Shown: one piece after another, positions 12,051 through 24,411 of the stretch
Position numbering within the stretch: the first letter of the stretch is position 1
How the letters are laid out: each line of letters begins with the position of its first letter
DNA from: Cheiracanthium punctorium
Taxonomy: Eukaryota > Arthropoda > Arachnida > Araneae > Cheiracanthiidae
Assembly (NCBI GenBank): GCA_038373885.1
Contig: JAWZYV010001839.1
Location: forward strand, 310,001 to 374,000
Direction of reading: 5' to 3'
DNA length: 64,000 nt
Position numbers and translations under genes: made by a program
Notes under the pieces: generated by a model
Told to the model about the DNA's origin: nothing
The model's database searches: none
Seen by the model: only the letters and a program-made list of their open reading frames with translations

Positions 12051-12059
12051 GAAATGGCC

Positions 12060-12200
12060 CCAACGCTGAAAAAGTGCAGCATCTATAGTCGCTCCATTTA
12101 ACTAGTAGCAATATGGCGGTCGGTCGAATCGTGAATCGCGTGCTACAGAGTTAAAGAACATTCTTGACACAGCTGGTTGTGCGGCTGGCTAGCTTTAGAC
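12060..12200 (+). repeat. Foldback/MITE family core, copy 1
   Basis: The block with GCTGAAAAA, GCAG, ATTTAACTAGTAGCAATATG, GCGGTCGGTCGAATC and CGCGTGCTACAGA is shared in diverged form with 50560-50655 (+) and 30240-30335 (reverse). Here only one arm is clear. Confidence 0.55.
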
Positions 12201-12346
12201 TGCAAAAAGTTGGGCTTTGTTGGATTGTGCGACCACACATCCACACTTTTTAAGCAAAGGGCAGTATATCCAGCTGTTCTTCCATATCGATGTGAAAGAG
12301 GTGGCACTTCAAAAGGTTAAAGTATTAATAGCTCATGAGCATAAGT

Positions 12347-12590
12347 GCGGACCCGTCGCCAAATGGATAAGACACTGAACATTGGTAAATGGCTGAAGTC
12401 TCAAGGTCCAATGCTCTGGCCTTCCACGCGGCTGCCGATCTCTAACGGTCATGAGCTTTAGGCGGTATACTTCAAATTCAACGTGACTACGTATTAGATC
12501 CCCTTATAAAGTCTTACGCTTAATGCATCCTCTCTTAGCCAGCAAATAGACTTCGTGCACCCTTACCAACTACATTCATATTAACAAACA
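12347..12590 (+). repeat. Degraded tRNA-type SINE
   Basis: An A-box-like segment (CGCCAAATGGATAAGAC) and a B-box-like GGTCCAATGC are followed by GCGGCTGCCGATCTCTAACG, which matches the body of the better-preserved SINE at 48959-49199. The copy is diverged and no target duplication could be seen. Confidence 0.5.
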
Positions 12591-12599
12591 AAGATCATA

Positions 12600-14079
12600 A
12601 GTATTTGAATGATGTAGATTATTATTATTATTATTACTTTACTTTTCATTATTCGCTTGCATAAATCGAAAATTTCGTGCATATCGATGATGAATTAAAA
12701 TTTCATTTCAAAGCTTTCAAAAATTAATACAGTTGAAAAGGATTATTATTTGATTTATTTGGTGTTCTTATACAAACCTAGTTTATAACAACATACTTGA
12801 AAATGAAATACAAACAGTGGTATTTTTCTTATCAAACTTCGTGTCTCACTAAGAAATAACATAATAAAAAATTCTAGTAAAGTTCTGGAAGCTTGTGTAT
12901 TTCTAAAATGAGCTAGGGATTTCAAAAGGGTGAAAGCCTGTTACCCCGGCAATCTTATATTTCTGAAATAAATTTATTGATTGCAAGTTTCTTTTTACAT
13001 TTGAGATAAACGTATCTTTCAGCAAACTTGTATTTTTTTATAAAAATATTTGTACTAAATATTTTAAAGGCCTTAGAAAACCGAAGATTAAAAAAATTGT
13101 TAACATATTTTGACTTCTGCAATTCATTTCACATATGAAATCCTATTTACTTTGAAATTTTATGACTGAGAAGAAAACATATTTTGCTTTGTTACATAAC
13201 GAATGTTCCATAAAATACGATGAGCTATAAAAAATTTGAACGGTTACTTTCACATACTTAGATCCAGTGGCGTGGAGGCGGGGGGGTGCGGACCGCATCG
13301 GGTGACACCGCCAGAGGGGATGACGCCAAAAAAAAAATGCTGGCTTTAACATTTTCAATTAATTTAAAAAATGCCTTGATTATGTGATGAAAAAGACTTA
13401 CGACATTTGAAATAAGAATAAATATAATGAAAGACATTTTCTGAGCACCTGTAGAAATACAATGTGTTATTTCATCTCAATTTCTTTTTCAGCTTAAAAT
13501 TTTCAGCATTTTTCTCATAAAACAAGAATTTAGCGGGTTGTAATCAACTTTCGCGTTGCCATTTCATTTTGTTTCACTTTTAACCAGGTGTTTAACTAAG
13601 AACACTTGCTAGGGGAAAGGGGCAGTGGATCTTGGATAAATGGTACGAATGAGGTGCTTGACTAAACGGGGTGTGCAGTCAAGATTACACACGGCCTTGC
13701 AAAAATCAGAATAGTAACAGCAATGCAGTGGCTGCACATTACTACCACGTGTACACTGTAAAACATCCTGTTATCTTTATACATCGGTAGTTATTATTTG
13801 TGCGAGGGTTCCGAAGTGAAAGAAAGTATTGCTAGCGTTTTCACTCGAACCTCCTTAGGCAAGAAGGCAAGAAGGCCCTGAAGAGAAGCTTGACAAAACT
13901 GGGCTGCAGTAAAAGTCACGCAACACTATAAACACCTTGGTAGATATCATCATTATTATTATTTGCGAGAAAGGGTGTGGAGGGGAAAATGCGTGGAGAA
14001 ATAAAATATGCGGGGCGAGTTCGCCGACGGGCGCTTCTTGTATTTATGAATTTTTTTTTAAAGAAAATTTTTTAACCTT
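12600..14079. other. No gene seen
   Basis: Contains (TTA)n near 12620 and a single hAT-like end (CAGTGGCGTGGAGG at 13265) without an obvious partner. The ORF at 13143-13358 has no family signature. Confidence 0.4.
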
Positions 14080-14245
14080 GAAATTAAGCTTGCTATGTCA
14101 AGCTTAATGCAGGCTGGGCAAGTGTAAACTAGAACAATTGATTCAAGCTTGCATTAAGCTTACACGCTTGAAATTTTCAAGCTTAATTCAAGTTTATTGA
14201 GTTGATAAATCAAGCTTGCTACAAGTTTGATGCAAGTATGCTGTG
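14080..14245. repeat. Cluster of CAAGCTT/AAGCTTG motifs with self-complementarity
   Basis: At least eight CAAGCTT, AAGCTTG or one-mismatch variants lie within 165 bp. Segments such as TCAAGCTTAATGCAGGC and TTCAAGCTTGCATTAAGC are inverted partners, so the tract can fold. It may be a small foldback element. Confidence 0.55.
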
Positions 14246-14600
14246 CTGTCTGGGGATGTTTGCTAAATAAAGGTGTATTTTTGAAGCAGCAATTCGGGCT
14301 AAGGACTTGAAAATAATTCAATCAAAGATATGCTTCTCTTAGAAATGTGTGCATGTGTTTGAAAGTGTGTGTAATGATGCTGAAAATTTGTCATTGAAGC
14401 TTTATTTTCTGATTGGTGATTTTGCTCTAATTTTGTATTACTTTACTAGAAAATTGAAAGAAGTTCATAAATTCAGAACGTTTGCCTCAGCACCTTTTGT
14501 AATACCTTGAAATTAAAGTATGTTTAAAAATTTTTACTACATAGAACTATATATTTTTTATATATGACTGAACTTTTGTAGTGTATACATAAAATAGACT

Positions 14601-15983
14601 TACACTCTATAACAAAAAAAATGGACGCACCAAGAAAGAATTATCCGATTGCTTTGAAATTTCGTATGCGTGAATGTTTTGAACAGATATGCAAATGATT
14701 CAAATTTGGTGTCCAATGAATGAATAGTTTGATCTCTAGCGCATCGAAACTGCGTATCCAGCAGACGTATATAAGGAGCAGTTCTTCAACGGTTGTTAAA
14801 ACTTTCGGTTTGATTGCGATTCACATGACCTTTCAACAACTTAAAAAATGCCTCGCTGCAGGATTCGCGCTCATTACGAGCAACTGTCAGAGTTTGACAG
14901 AGGTCGTATCATTGGATTGAAAGAGGCTGGTTGGACTAATCGGAGAATCGCTCGTCATTTGAGTCGAAGTGATGCGACGATTCGAAGATGCTGGCAAGGA
15001 TGATTGGAAAATGGCAGAGTGCAGCGTCAGGATGGTAGCGGTCGACCTAGGGCTACAACAGATCGTGAGGACAGAGTGATGGTTCTATCAGCTGTCACAG
15101 CGCCCTCTTCATCTCTATCAACCATCAGACGTTCAACCCAAACACCAGTGTCCATCATGAGCATTCACAGACGGTTAAGAGAGCGAAATCTACGCTCGCG
15201 CCGACCGTTACGCCACCTGCCACTCACGCCTGCACACTGCCGAGCCAGATTACAGTGGTGCAGGGCCCGATCAGGTTGGAATGATGCCGACTGGCGACAT
15301 ATAGTCTTTAGCGACGAATCCCGCTTCCAACTGTGTCCTGACGATCAGCGAAGACGTGTTTGAAAAGCACAAGGCAAAGGGGTATCCTGCTTTCACTATT
15401 GCACGCCACACCGGCCCTCAACAAGGCATTATGGTCTGGGGTGCCATTTCCGTTGACAGCCGGACCCCTTTGGTCGTCATTAGAGGTACAGTTACTGCAC
15501 AGCGGTACGTGGACGACATCCTAAGACCTGTTTTGCTACCGTTCCTTTTGCAGTGCCCTGGGCTGGTTTTTCAGCAGGACAATGCCAGACCACATACGGC
15601 TCGTATTGCTCTAAACTGTCTGCAAGCTTGTCAAACTCTTCCTTGGCCTACCAGATCGCCAGATCTCTCTCCCATCGAGCATGTCTGGGATATGATGGGA
15701 AGGCTATTGCATCTGGCACGGACTGTTGATGACCTCGTTCGACAATTGGAGCGAATTTGGCAGGAAATACCGCAGGAGACCATCCGGGAGCTTTATCGGT
15801 CTATGCCACGCCGTGCGGCAGCTTGTATCCAGGCTAGCGGCGGGTCAACACCTTATTGAACTTGTTACTGTAACTCTGAAATAAATTATTCAATTGTTCT
15901 TAAATTTTAATCATTTACTATTCTGTACATTCTCTTCCTATCCACCAATTTTCATCTCCATCGGACACCTCCTTTAGAGTGTA
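14601..15983 (+). mobile_element. Tc1-like transposon, full length but inactive
   Basis: The left end is TACACTCTATAAC and the right end TAGAGTGTA, giving short TIRs with TA at both borders. At 1383 bp it has the usual length of a Tc1-like element with one transposase gene. The gene carries a nonsense codon and a frameshift. Confidence 0.85.
14848..15859 (+). pseudogene. Tc1-like transposase, one stop and one frameshift
   Basis: The gene starts at ATG 14848 (MPRCRIRAHYEQLSEFDRGR). An N-terminal pair of helix-turn-helix motifs contains GLKEAGWTNRRIARHLSRSD, and a GSGRPRAT-type AT-hook-like segment sits between the DNA-binding and catalytic parts. A TGA at about 15000 stands where a Trp codon is expected in CWQ-x-WLENG. 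The frame resumes to 15363, giving the first catalytic Asp in WRHIVFSDESRF. A frame change near 15357-15365 then leads to the second open part, with GIMVWGAIS, the second Asp in FQQDNARPHTA and the Glu in SPDLSPIEHVWD (DD34E). The end GGSTPY is typical. With two lesions it is not functional, but it looks recent. Confidence 0.95.
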
Positions 15984-16637
15984 TTTAATTAAACTGTGAT
16001 ATTCTCAGCTTTTTAAAATTCCTTTTCAAAAGTGATTTTTACAAGTACAGAGAACAAAACAGAAATCTTTTGATGAAAAGGCTTTTTTATCATAACGATG
16101 TATGGTTCACGAAGATTTATTTAAAAATCGATGTAATTGAAATAAATGGCAGTTGTTCTTCATTGTAAATCCAAGAAAACAAGTTTGTCGGGCAAAGTAA
16201 ATTACTAAATGATTGATTTAATTCTTCATTCTGCGGTGTTTTCTCTGAGGTGATGCTTTCTCTTTCAGAGATTTAATCTAGAAGTTTACTAAATGCCAAT
16301 TTCTCTCCATTGTAACATTGTAATACATATTGCTGAAAAAGAAAATCAAGATAAGATAATTTTCTTTCTCTTTCAAAGATGTGAGCTACTTTTCTGTAAA
16401 CTGGCAATTTGTATGCAAAGTAAAGTACACTAGAAGAAAATGAGTTACAGAGGCAAAGTAAATTTACAAAATGATATATTTAATTTTTAGTGATGGGCTA
16501 ATTTTCTTATTTTATTTCAAGATGACAGATTTGAGTTACATATTTACTGACAAGCAGTTTTAATGCGTTATTTTATATACGTCAAGGAAAAACGATTTGC
16601 AGGCCAAAAAATTACAAGTTCATCTATTAAAAGAGAG

Positions 16638-16668
16638 AGAAAGAGAGAGTTTTGAACTCTCTCTTTCT
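16638..16668. repeat. Perfect hairpin, 14-bp arms
   Basis: AGAAAGAGAGAGTT pairs exactly with AACTCTCTCTTTCT across a 3-nt loop. Confidence 0.85.
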
Positions 16669-16866
16669 AAAGTTATTTTCTCTTTCAGATGTGAACTACA
16701 TATTTACTGATTGCAAATTTGTCTGCAGAAGATAATTTAATGATAAATTAGTGAAGCAGGCAAAGTAAATTATTTAATGATTAATTTAGGTTATAATAAT
16801 GTTGCTTTTACTACTTTGACAGATAATTAAATTTCATTATTACTAGCTATCGATTTCTTTATAGTA

Positions 16867-16897
16867 TAAAGTATACCGCAAGTGCGGGTATACTTTT
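16867..16897. repeat. Hairpin with GC-rich loop-proximal stem
   Basis: AAAGTATACCGC and GCGGGTATACTTT pair across AAGT with one bulged G. Confidence 0.8.
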
Positions 16898-17933
16898 TAA
16901 GATAAAGGTTTTACAGGCAAAGTAATTTACTAAAACAATATTGACTTAATTTTTATGTTTTGCTAATTTATTTTCACTTCAAAGATTTAAGCAACAGTTT
17001 TATTACCTGACAAATTAATTGTAAAACTTCCTTTTAGGTAAAATAAATATGTGTCATTGTAAAAAAAAAAACAGTTTTAATGTGTGTTTTTCTCAGTTTC
17101 CATAAAAGTTTCTTTCCGTTAAAAGTCCAAATTCTAAAAATTTTATAACAAATATTATATAAAAATTTTATTTAATTACATATCCGCCATATATATTCAA
17201 TATACTTTGACATATTTTGGTAGTAGCAGGATTCTTGCTTGATGAATTTTTAATATCTGTCCGCAAAAACTTAAGATATTGAGTTTTACATCCATGTTTG
17301 AACTCAACGTTTAGCATACTACATAGTAACTTGCCTATATTGAAGCGTATCTTTTATACTATTACCAATTACTTCTAGAATTCGTAATCAAACGAATGTA
17401 CTGCAAGTGAAATTATATAATTGATATTGATCATTGCAGATTATCAGAAAATCATTTTTATCATTGCAGATGATTTGTAAGCTTCTTCACTTAGGGAGTG
17501 ATGTTCTGCTGCAAATAAAAAAGTCACACAAAATAATTTTTCTATAAGAAATTATATTATTTGTTTATTTGTATAGCACTCATATTTTTTGTTGTTCATT
17601 TTAAAAAATGCATTATTTTGAAATACCATTAGTCATTTTGCAATTGGTTCTTTTATGCAGTGTTTTGTTAGTCTTAATTAAATGCTGAGAAACACTACTA
17701 AAGGAAAAGAAACACGAGTACAAGAGGCATCTTAGGCTTTAATTAATTCACAAAAGTTATCGATTTATTTTTGTAAAATGTTTCCGTTAGTTAATTCAAT
17801 AGTTGTTCTTTTAAAGGTTCATCAGATCAAGAGGTAAGTTCCTACAGTCCAGTGATAGCTTATTACCTTAGCTTTGGAAGCCAAACATATTCAAGATACA
17901 ACATTTTATAAAACTGTCGAATCTATATATTAT

Positions 17934-18935
17934 TTTGAAACATGTTTTTCTTTCGGCAACTAAATTGAGAGAACGGCTGGGCGTAAAAACTCGGTTGACG
18001 TGTCTGAAGAAAGGTCCCGGCCCGTAGATGTGCGAGAGAAAAGAGAAAAAAAGAGAAAATCAGAAAAAGTAGAACGGTTTAGGCGTGGCGGAACGGCAAA
18101 AGTACAAATTTTCGCCATAGAAATAACATTGTGGTTTATTAACCCCATTGTTGGCAGACGATTCATATGCGTAAGCTCTGTAAGGTTTGATTTATTTGGA
18201 AAAATATTTGTTAAAAATTGCATCCGTTTGTAAATGTTGTGTGGCAAATGTGGCAGCAGTGTGTACTGATAATAAATGTGTTGTTGTAAAAAATAGAATC
18301 AGATTTAATTAGTTAATTATTACGTGTTATAAGAAACCGCTTTTAAAGTGGAGAAGCAAACGCCTTCTTTATTTTAGGGCTTTATCGCTTATCTGTTAAT
18401 TTGGAACATGTTTTTACTGTATCCACTAACTTAGAGAACGGCTAGGTGTAAAAAAAAATTGAAGTGTCCAAAAAAAAAAGCCTTAGCCCGTAGATGCGTG
18501 ATCAAAAGAGAAAAATAGAAAAAGCCGAAAAAATGAAGAATGGGGGAACTACAAATGTTCAATTTTTCGCCATAGAAACAACATTGTGGTTTATTAAATA
18601 CATTTCGCAGTCATAAAATTTATCTTTATTTTAGCGCTATATCGCTTATTTCCTTAATTTTTTCTGTATATTAATTTGAAACATGTTTTTCCGGTATCAA
18701 ATAAAATCGAAAGAACAACTATGTGAAAAAATTAGGTTGAGGGCTCTAAAAAAAGGTCTTGGTCCGTAGATGTGTCATCTAAAGAGAAAAATTTTAAAAG
18801 TCAAAGAGATCAGATGCGGCGGAACTTCAAATGTGCAATTTTTCGCCATAGAAATAACATTGTGGTTTATTAAATACATTTTGCAGTCATAAAAAGCCTT
18901 CTTTATCTTGGAGCTTTATCGCTTATTAGCACTAG
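17934..18935. repeat. Three diverged tandem units
   Basis: Units begin with TTTGRAACATGTTTTT at about 17934, 18400 and 18677 and share GAGAACGGCT, CCCGTAGATG and CGCCATAGAAATAACATTGT. Shared CGCCATAG sites are at 18113, 18568 and 18844, so spacing is 455 then 276 bp. The ORFs at 17960-18247 on both strands are products of this repeat. Confidence 0.75.
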
Positions 18936-19800
18936 GGTGCTATTTCGTTCACGCCCAGACTTTGTCTACTCGACTCTGTCGACATGATTTGTGGACAGGT
19001 TTTGTAGACATGATTTGTAGACAGGCTTTGTAGCGATGAACTGCCATGGTAAAAATCTTTTTAAACGTGTTTGCCACATAACGCGAAACTGGGGGGGGGG
19101 AGAATAAGTCTGACAAGGTTTGCGATTTTTGATAATTAATCGCCAAGTTTGCTGGGGAAAAAAAAAAAAAAAAAAAACTTAAAAACCGAACCATGCCTGG
19201 CGGTGGTTGTGAAATAGTTTTGTAGGCAATTTTAATACAGATTTCAATTCCAAAGATGTGTTTTATGCAACGAGAAAGACAAATACGGCACACTCATGGA
19301 TTATGATGCCCATTCCGAACAGTATTTAAAATGGTGAAGTATAGTTGGAATATGCTCGGCGAAGATTGTAAAACAGCTTTAATAGGCGATTTTAAGTTAC
19401 ATTTCGATTACAAAGATGTGTTTTATGGAACAAGAAAGATTCGATTCCTGTTTTAACGCCCCAACTCTCTTCAACCTAAATAACCACCAATCTGTGGCGC
19501 ACTTTACAGTCCAAAAAATCGTCGTGGTAACTGCATAATGTTTCATTATCGCCATTTTGGTGAGAGTCGGAGCGTTAAAGTAAAAATGAACCCAAGAAAA
19601 ACGAACATGGCATACTCATAGATTATGATGCACATTCCAAATAGTATTTAAAGGGCAAAGTTGGAAGATGCTTGGCGAAAATTGTAAAACAGTCTTAGTA
19701 GGCGATTTCGAATGGAAAGATGTGTTTATGGAACAAGGGAGAAAAATACGGCACACTCGTGAATAAGGATACACTTTCCAACTTACCTGAATAAGCAAAG
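18936..19800. repeat. Degenerate duplicated tract
   Basis: AAGATGTGTTTTATG followed by a CAAGARAGA phrase and ACGGCACACTCATGGATTAT recurs around 19253, 19413 and 19716. Other shared text is GGCGAARATTGTAAAACAG. A G run and a long A run occur at 19090 and 19155. No gene is seen. Confidence 0.65.
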
Positions 19801-20286
19801 AAAATATGGAGAATGCATGGATTGTGATACGCTTTTAATATGTTGTACTTTAGTGCGTAGTTAAAATCTGAAAGTGTTTCAGATTTTCTTACTCTTTTCT
19901 TTAATTTTTTCTATTTATTCTTTCATTTTTCTATATAATTTTTCTCTCTTTATTATAAAGTGTCCGTCGAATTCAACGGGTTTCAGCTAGTACCAGTTGA
20001 ATTGCAAAACCTTGAAAAACAGTTTAAAAATTTCAAACTTAAATATAAATAAGCTTATGAAATTAGAGTAAAAATTTGTCATGGTAACTTGGCTTTAGAG
20101 TAAAAATTTGTTATGGTAAAATTTATAAGCTATTTAAAATGAATAAAATAGCATGAAGGCTTATGGCGCATTCTTAGAAATATTTTAATTGAGAAAAGAG
20201 ACAGATAAAAAATTGTGAGATTAGCTTTATTAATAAAAAAACGATCTTTGTTGCAAATTGACCAGGTGTAGTAAATTGGTGGTAGG

Positions 20287-20465
20287 CAGAGCTGCCAAGT
20301 CTCCGGCTTTTTCCGGGAGATTTCCCACCACAATTTTCAGACAGTTTTATTTTTCATTAAATATTTGGACTTATTTTAAGCTTAAATTTGTAAGTAAAAA
20401 TTAGTGAGAAATTTTTATATTGGTGAGAAATCTCTCCAAAAAAAGCCGGAGACTTGGCAGCTCTT
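20287..20465. mobile_element. hAT-type MITE with 8-bp target duplication
   Basis: The ends are CAGAGCTGCCAAGTCTCC and its complement, with about 36-bp TIRs extending through CGGCTTTTT. The 8-bp direct repeat GTGGTAGG flanks it at 20279-20286 and 20466-20473, which is diagnostic of hAT insertion. It has no coding capacity. Confidence 0.9.
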
Positions 20466-20473
20466 GTGGTAGG

Positions 20474-23400
20474 TAATGTGGAAATTACGTATTTGACATA
20501 TAGGGAATCAATTGAAATTAAAATGCTAGGAGAACTTTTTATTTGTGTCAGATATACGAGTACACTTAGCAGTAAAGGCAAATGCCACATATGCACAGCT
20601 TGCTATATATTTTTAGTCCAACTAAAGTTTAAGAAGGAGATATACAAAAAAGCAACAAAAATTAGCGATAACAGTAAGCCAACATAATTGCTAAATGAAG
20701 GACTAAAAAGGAAAAAGCAAAACTACGTTAAGGCTTCTGACTGCGAGATAATGTTCAATATTTAGAATTCAAACGTTGCTACTGAAGCATACTAGTTAAA
20801 GATATAAAAATCTATTGCTTATTTATTAGAAGAAAATAAATAATAATAATAATAATAGTTTAGAAAGCTGTTAAAAAAGAAAGCGAATGGAAACTAAGGG
20901 TAGAAACAACGATTTTACAACTTTTAAGCAAAGATTCTTTTTTAAAAATGGCTTTTTTTTTGCTAGAAGTAGGTTCTTTTTGAACAAGAAGGTAAGGACC
21001 ATGAACTAAAAAGCATCTCCTCATAGGCGGATTTCTTTTTAATAAAGGATTAGATTAAGACATGTTTTATTTTATTTTATATTTAAACAATTGTAATGTA
21101 AGAGTAATGGTTGAAAATGCTAAATTTGGATGAAAATATTGATATGAAATGTGAATTAAAAGAATAAAAAATTTCAACGCTTTCTAGTAAAACTGAAAAG
21201 TGTTTATAAACTCGATAATTTTTTCTGTATATTCATATGTAATTCACGTGAATACAGTTGTAGGATTATCAAAAAATGGGAATCTACTCGGCTCTTATAT
21301 TCTAATTTTAGGATACTGATAAATTACTATAAGTTCCTTGTTTCTAAGTATAAACCTTAAAATCAGATATCTTTTTGATATTGTGAACAGGGGTGGCACA
21401 GTTGCAGTATAGTTTCATATTTGCTGTTAGGTAATAAAAACTAATGCTTATGCAGTGAAATGAACGTACTTTTCTCATTTTCGGAAAAGGGAAGGAAGCA
21501 TCAAAGCCGGATGGAATAAATATATTATTAATATTTGCTACAGAATTTCTGATATTGAAATTGACTTACGACAATAAATTCATTCTTAATATGGTGCGTA
21601 TATAAATACTTTTAGCGAACACTGTTGAACCATAAAAATGTAAGCTGTGCAATAAATATACGGAAAAAACTTTGCATTTTCAGTTCAGCATGCATATTAA
21701 TTTTACCAGAAAAAATGACATTTTGAACACGTGATCATTTTACAACAGAGGTTAAAATTGTGTCCTTCAAGTGACACGGAATGCTTTTGCACACAGTTAA
21801 TAAACCACTGTGAATTCATGTGGGGGTTTGGGTAATTTACAAACGCAAACTCTACATTTGTAAATTACCGCGTAAATTCTACTTTCGTAATCAACCGCGC
21901 ATTACAATTGTAATGCACGGGTTAGTTAAATATTTCTCAAAAGTGGTAGTATGCAAAGAAAAAAAAAGGCATATATCACAAGTTAAGAACTCCATAAAGC
22001 TAAAAGTAATGAACATATGAGAACACCCGAAGTGTTTAAGAAGAATTTTTGAGATTCTTTTTATCCAGCAATCTTTTACAGCTCTATTCCTGATAACAAA
22101 TATTTTATGCTGGAGTCTCGAAGTCTTAATTTCGAGATGCATTTTTTTAATTCCATATTTTCATTTCCTTCTCTTCATCAGGAATGCCATGATCTGCATT
22201 CTTTAATAAAAACACCGTCAGTCACATAAAAAGTGAATAAAAGCAAAATTCTTGTCAATTTGATTAATTATAACATTCTAAATATGAGACTGAATATGAC
22301 CTTTGATAGCAACCGTCCTTTCAAAATAAGATTAATTTTTAAAGGCGTTAATTTAATAAATTATATACGCATTGAAAAAAAATAATTTTTTAATTAAATA
22401 ATTAGTTGAATTATTTTAACCGAAAGATTTTGTTCGACCAAACATTTTTGTTGGTATTTTGTTGATTTAACTAAATAGTTTGTTCCCACATCAAAATTAT
22501 TTGGATAAAATTGCGACAAAAAATTTTTCATTGAATTATAAAACAAAAATGTTGAATTGAACAGATGTTATTTCTATACATGAAAAACTAAAAAAAAAAA
22601 AAATTAGCATAGAGTAATGCTTTGTTTCTTTTTCTTTTAAAGTTTAAATAAGAAAAAGAAATGAAATGAAATACGTGACGTGTGCAAAACTGTCTAACTT
22701 AATGTATATTTTGTGAAAATATTTCAGAGCACTAAAATAATTAAAACAAATATGTCGAGGTTACTACAGACGTTTTGTAACTTCATTACTAAATGTTAAA
22801 CCAAAAATAAATTCGTAAAATTGGACTTTTCTTAGTGTTAAACGGGCATGTTTTTGTGTTAATGTATGATAGTTTAAGGACCGATAAAACATAATCTTCT
22901 GAATCTATTCACTCTCAACAAAAGAAAATTTTAAAAATTTTCATGTATGGAACATTAACGTTTGCCTAATTTAAAGTAGAAAAGCGTATCATTCCGTAAG
23001 ACTGCAGTACAAATATATACATTTTGTGCATATGTGTTCGGGAAAAAAACAGGAGATTTCATCATACAAGAGTTCAATTAAGTCCGAGCTGCATCTACAA
23101 GATGATGGGTGCTCTTAATAAATCAACAAAATCCATTCTAATAAACAAAACATTTATTCACAAAAGTTAAAATCACTCTACTTCAAGACGGAGGTCATTT
23201 TATTGCCACTTAAGAAAAATAGAACAAAAATTCAGCACGCAGGCTGACGTCATTAACACCGACGCACATCGCCGGTATCATTTCACTTCAGTTCACACCG
23301 ACATGTGATTTATTTTCATTTATTTGTTTTACGATGTTAAAAGTTGAAATTCTTTTGATTATGGGTATTTTTGTATGCGCTAAAAAATTATATTCTGAAT

Positions 23401-23640
23401 TAAAATAATATTTCAAAGGTGAATACATGCATTAAGCATATGTATTTTTTTACGATACGGGTTAATGTTCTTCATTGGAAGAACCAAGTGGAATTAATAT
23501 AACAGGACTGCTCATCCGACTAATATTTGTGAATTAAACCTATTTATGTAATTTATTTTAAACTTCTTCTGAGGCAGTACGTAAAACCCTGCTTCTTAAA
23601 TTGATTTTTTTAAATGTAAACGTCTTTAGGCACGCTGGGC
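20474..23640. other. Long AT-rich stretch without genes
   Basis: No gene is supported. The stretch holds (AAT)n near 20840 and hairpins at 21831-21869 and 21899-21916, listed separately. Confidence 0.45.
21831..21869. repeat. Perfect 13-bp stem hairpin
   Basis: GGTAATTTACAAA (21831-21843) is the exact complement of TTTGTAAATTACC (21857-21869). An 18-bp perfect palindrome, GCATTACAATTGTAATGC, follows at 21899-21916. Confidence 0.85.
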
Positions 23641-23691
23641 ACTTTTGGGATGGGGAAAAATCGTTGAATTCGCGTGACCATCACGCTTCCT

Positions 23692-23757
23692 CGTTACGTC
23701 ACGTTCAGATACATGTCGACAAAAAGTGAACGGGAGAAAAAACGGATTGTGACGTCA
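23692..23757. promoter_or_regulatory. Two CRE-like sites in a locally GC-richer segment
   Basis: A perfect CREB/ATF palindrome TGACGTCA lies at 23750-23757 and a TACGTCAC half-type site near 23694. The surrounding 23640-23900 is less AT-rich than its neighbours and ends in a purine-rich stretch resembling a 5' UTR. A promoter is possible, but no first exon could be assigned. Confidence 0.3.
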
Positions 23758-24100
23758 CTGAATTTGCTATCTGTTATCATACGTAAGAACTTCGATTACT
23801 TTTAAACTGCGTCCTGCTAACGTCCGCGACTAGTATCGAACTGTGAAACTAAGGAGTGAAAACTGAGCGTTCAAACCACCAGACGGGTTCATCTCGGGAT
23901 GAAATGACTAAACATTGAAGTGATTGTTGTTTCAATTTCGGAATGGGAACTTTTATGTATCTAAATAAATAAAATTGCACTTTGCCTACACACTACTTGG
24001 TATTAAAACTTTTGTGATTTCTATCAGTTTTAAGCATTTGGGGCCCAGAACAACCGTAAAAAAAGTTTGTCGCTCGTTCTCTCACTGACGCTTTTTTTTA

Positions 24101-24411
24101 TTCGCACATCACGTAAAACTGACTGAAGCGAATGAAATATAATAATTTGGTGACATGATAGTTGGTCACTTCACTTAAAGCATAAGCGTCCGATTTAAAA
24201 AAATCATTAGATTTTGAGATTTTCCGAAAATTGTTTCAAACTGTGCAAATTTTTGTTCGCAGATCACGTAATGACGACTAAAGCGAAAGAATTGAAATTT
24301 GGTGATATGATAGGTGATCACTCAACTTAAACTATAGGCATCGGATTAAAAAAAATTTTTTTGATTAGATTTTGAGATTTCTGAAAATCGTTTCAAACTG
24401 CGTCAATTTTT
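24101..24411. repeat. Tandem duplication, about 155-bp unit
   Basis: TTCGCACATCACGTAA at 24101 recurs as TTCGCAGATCACGTAA at 24256. Both units continue with AAAGCGAA/GAAGCGAA, TTTGGTGA, ATGATAG, GATCACT or GTCACTT, ATTAGATTTTGAGATTT and GTTTCAAACTG. The two units are about 80% alike by eye. Confidence 0.85.

Larger units (their letters stand above)
16190..17045. repeat. Degenerate tandem repeat tract
   Basis: The phrase GGCAAAGTAAATTAC (or close variants) recurs at about 16192, 16454, 16758 and 16915, each followed by TTTAATTTTT-type sequence. TTTCTCTTTCAGATGTGA-like phrases sit between. The units are uneven (about 160-300 bp) and diverged. Confidence 0.6.
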
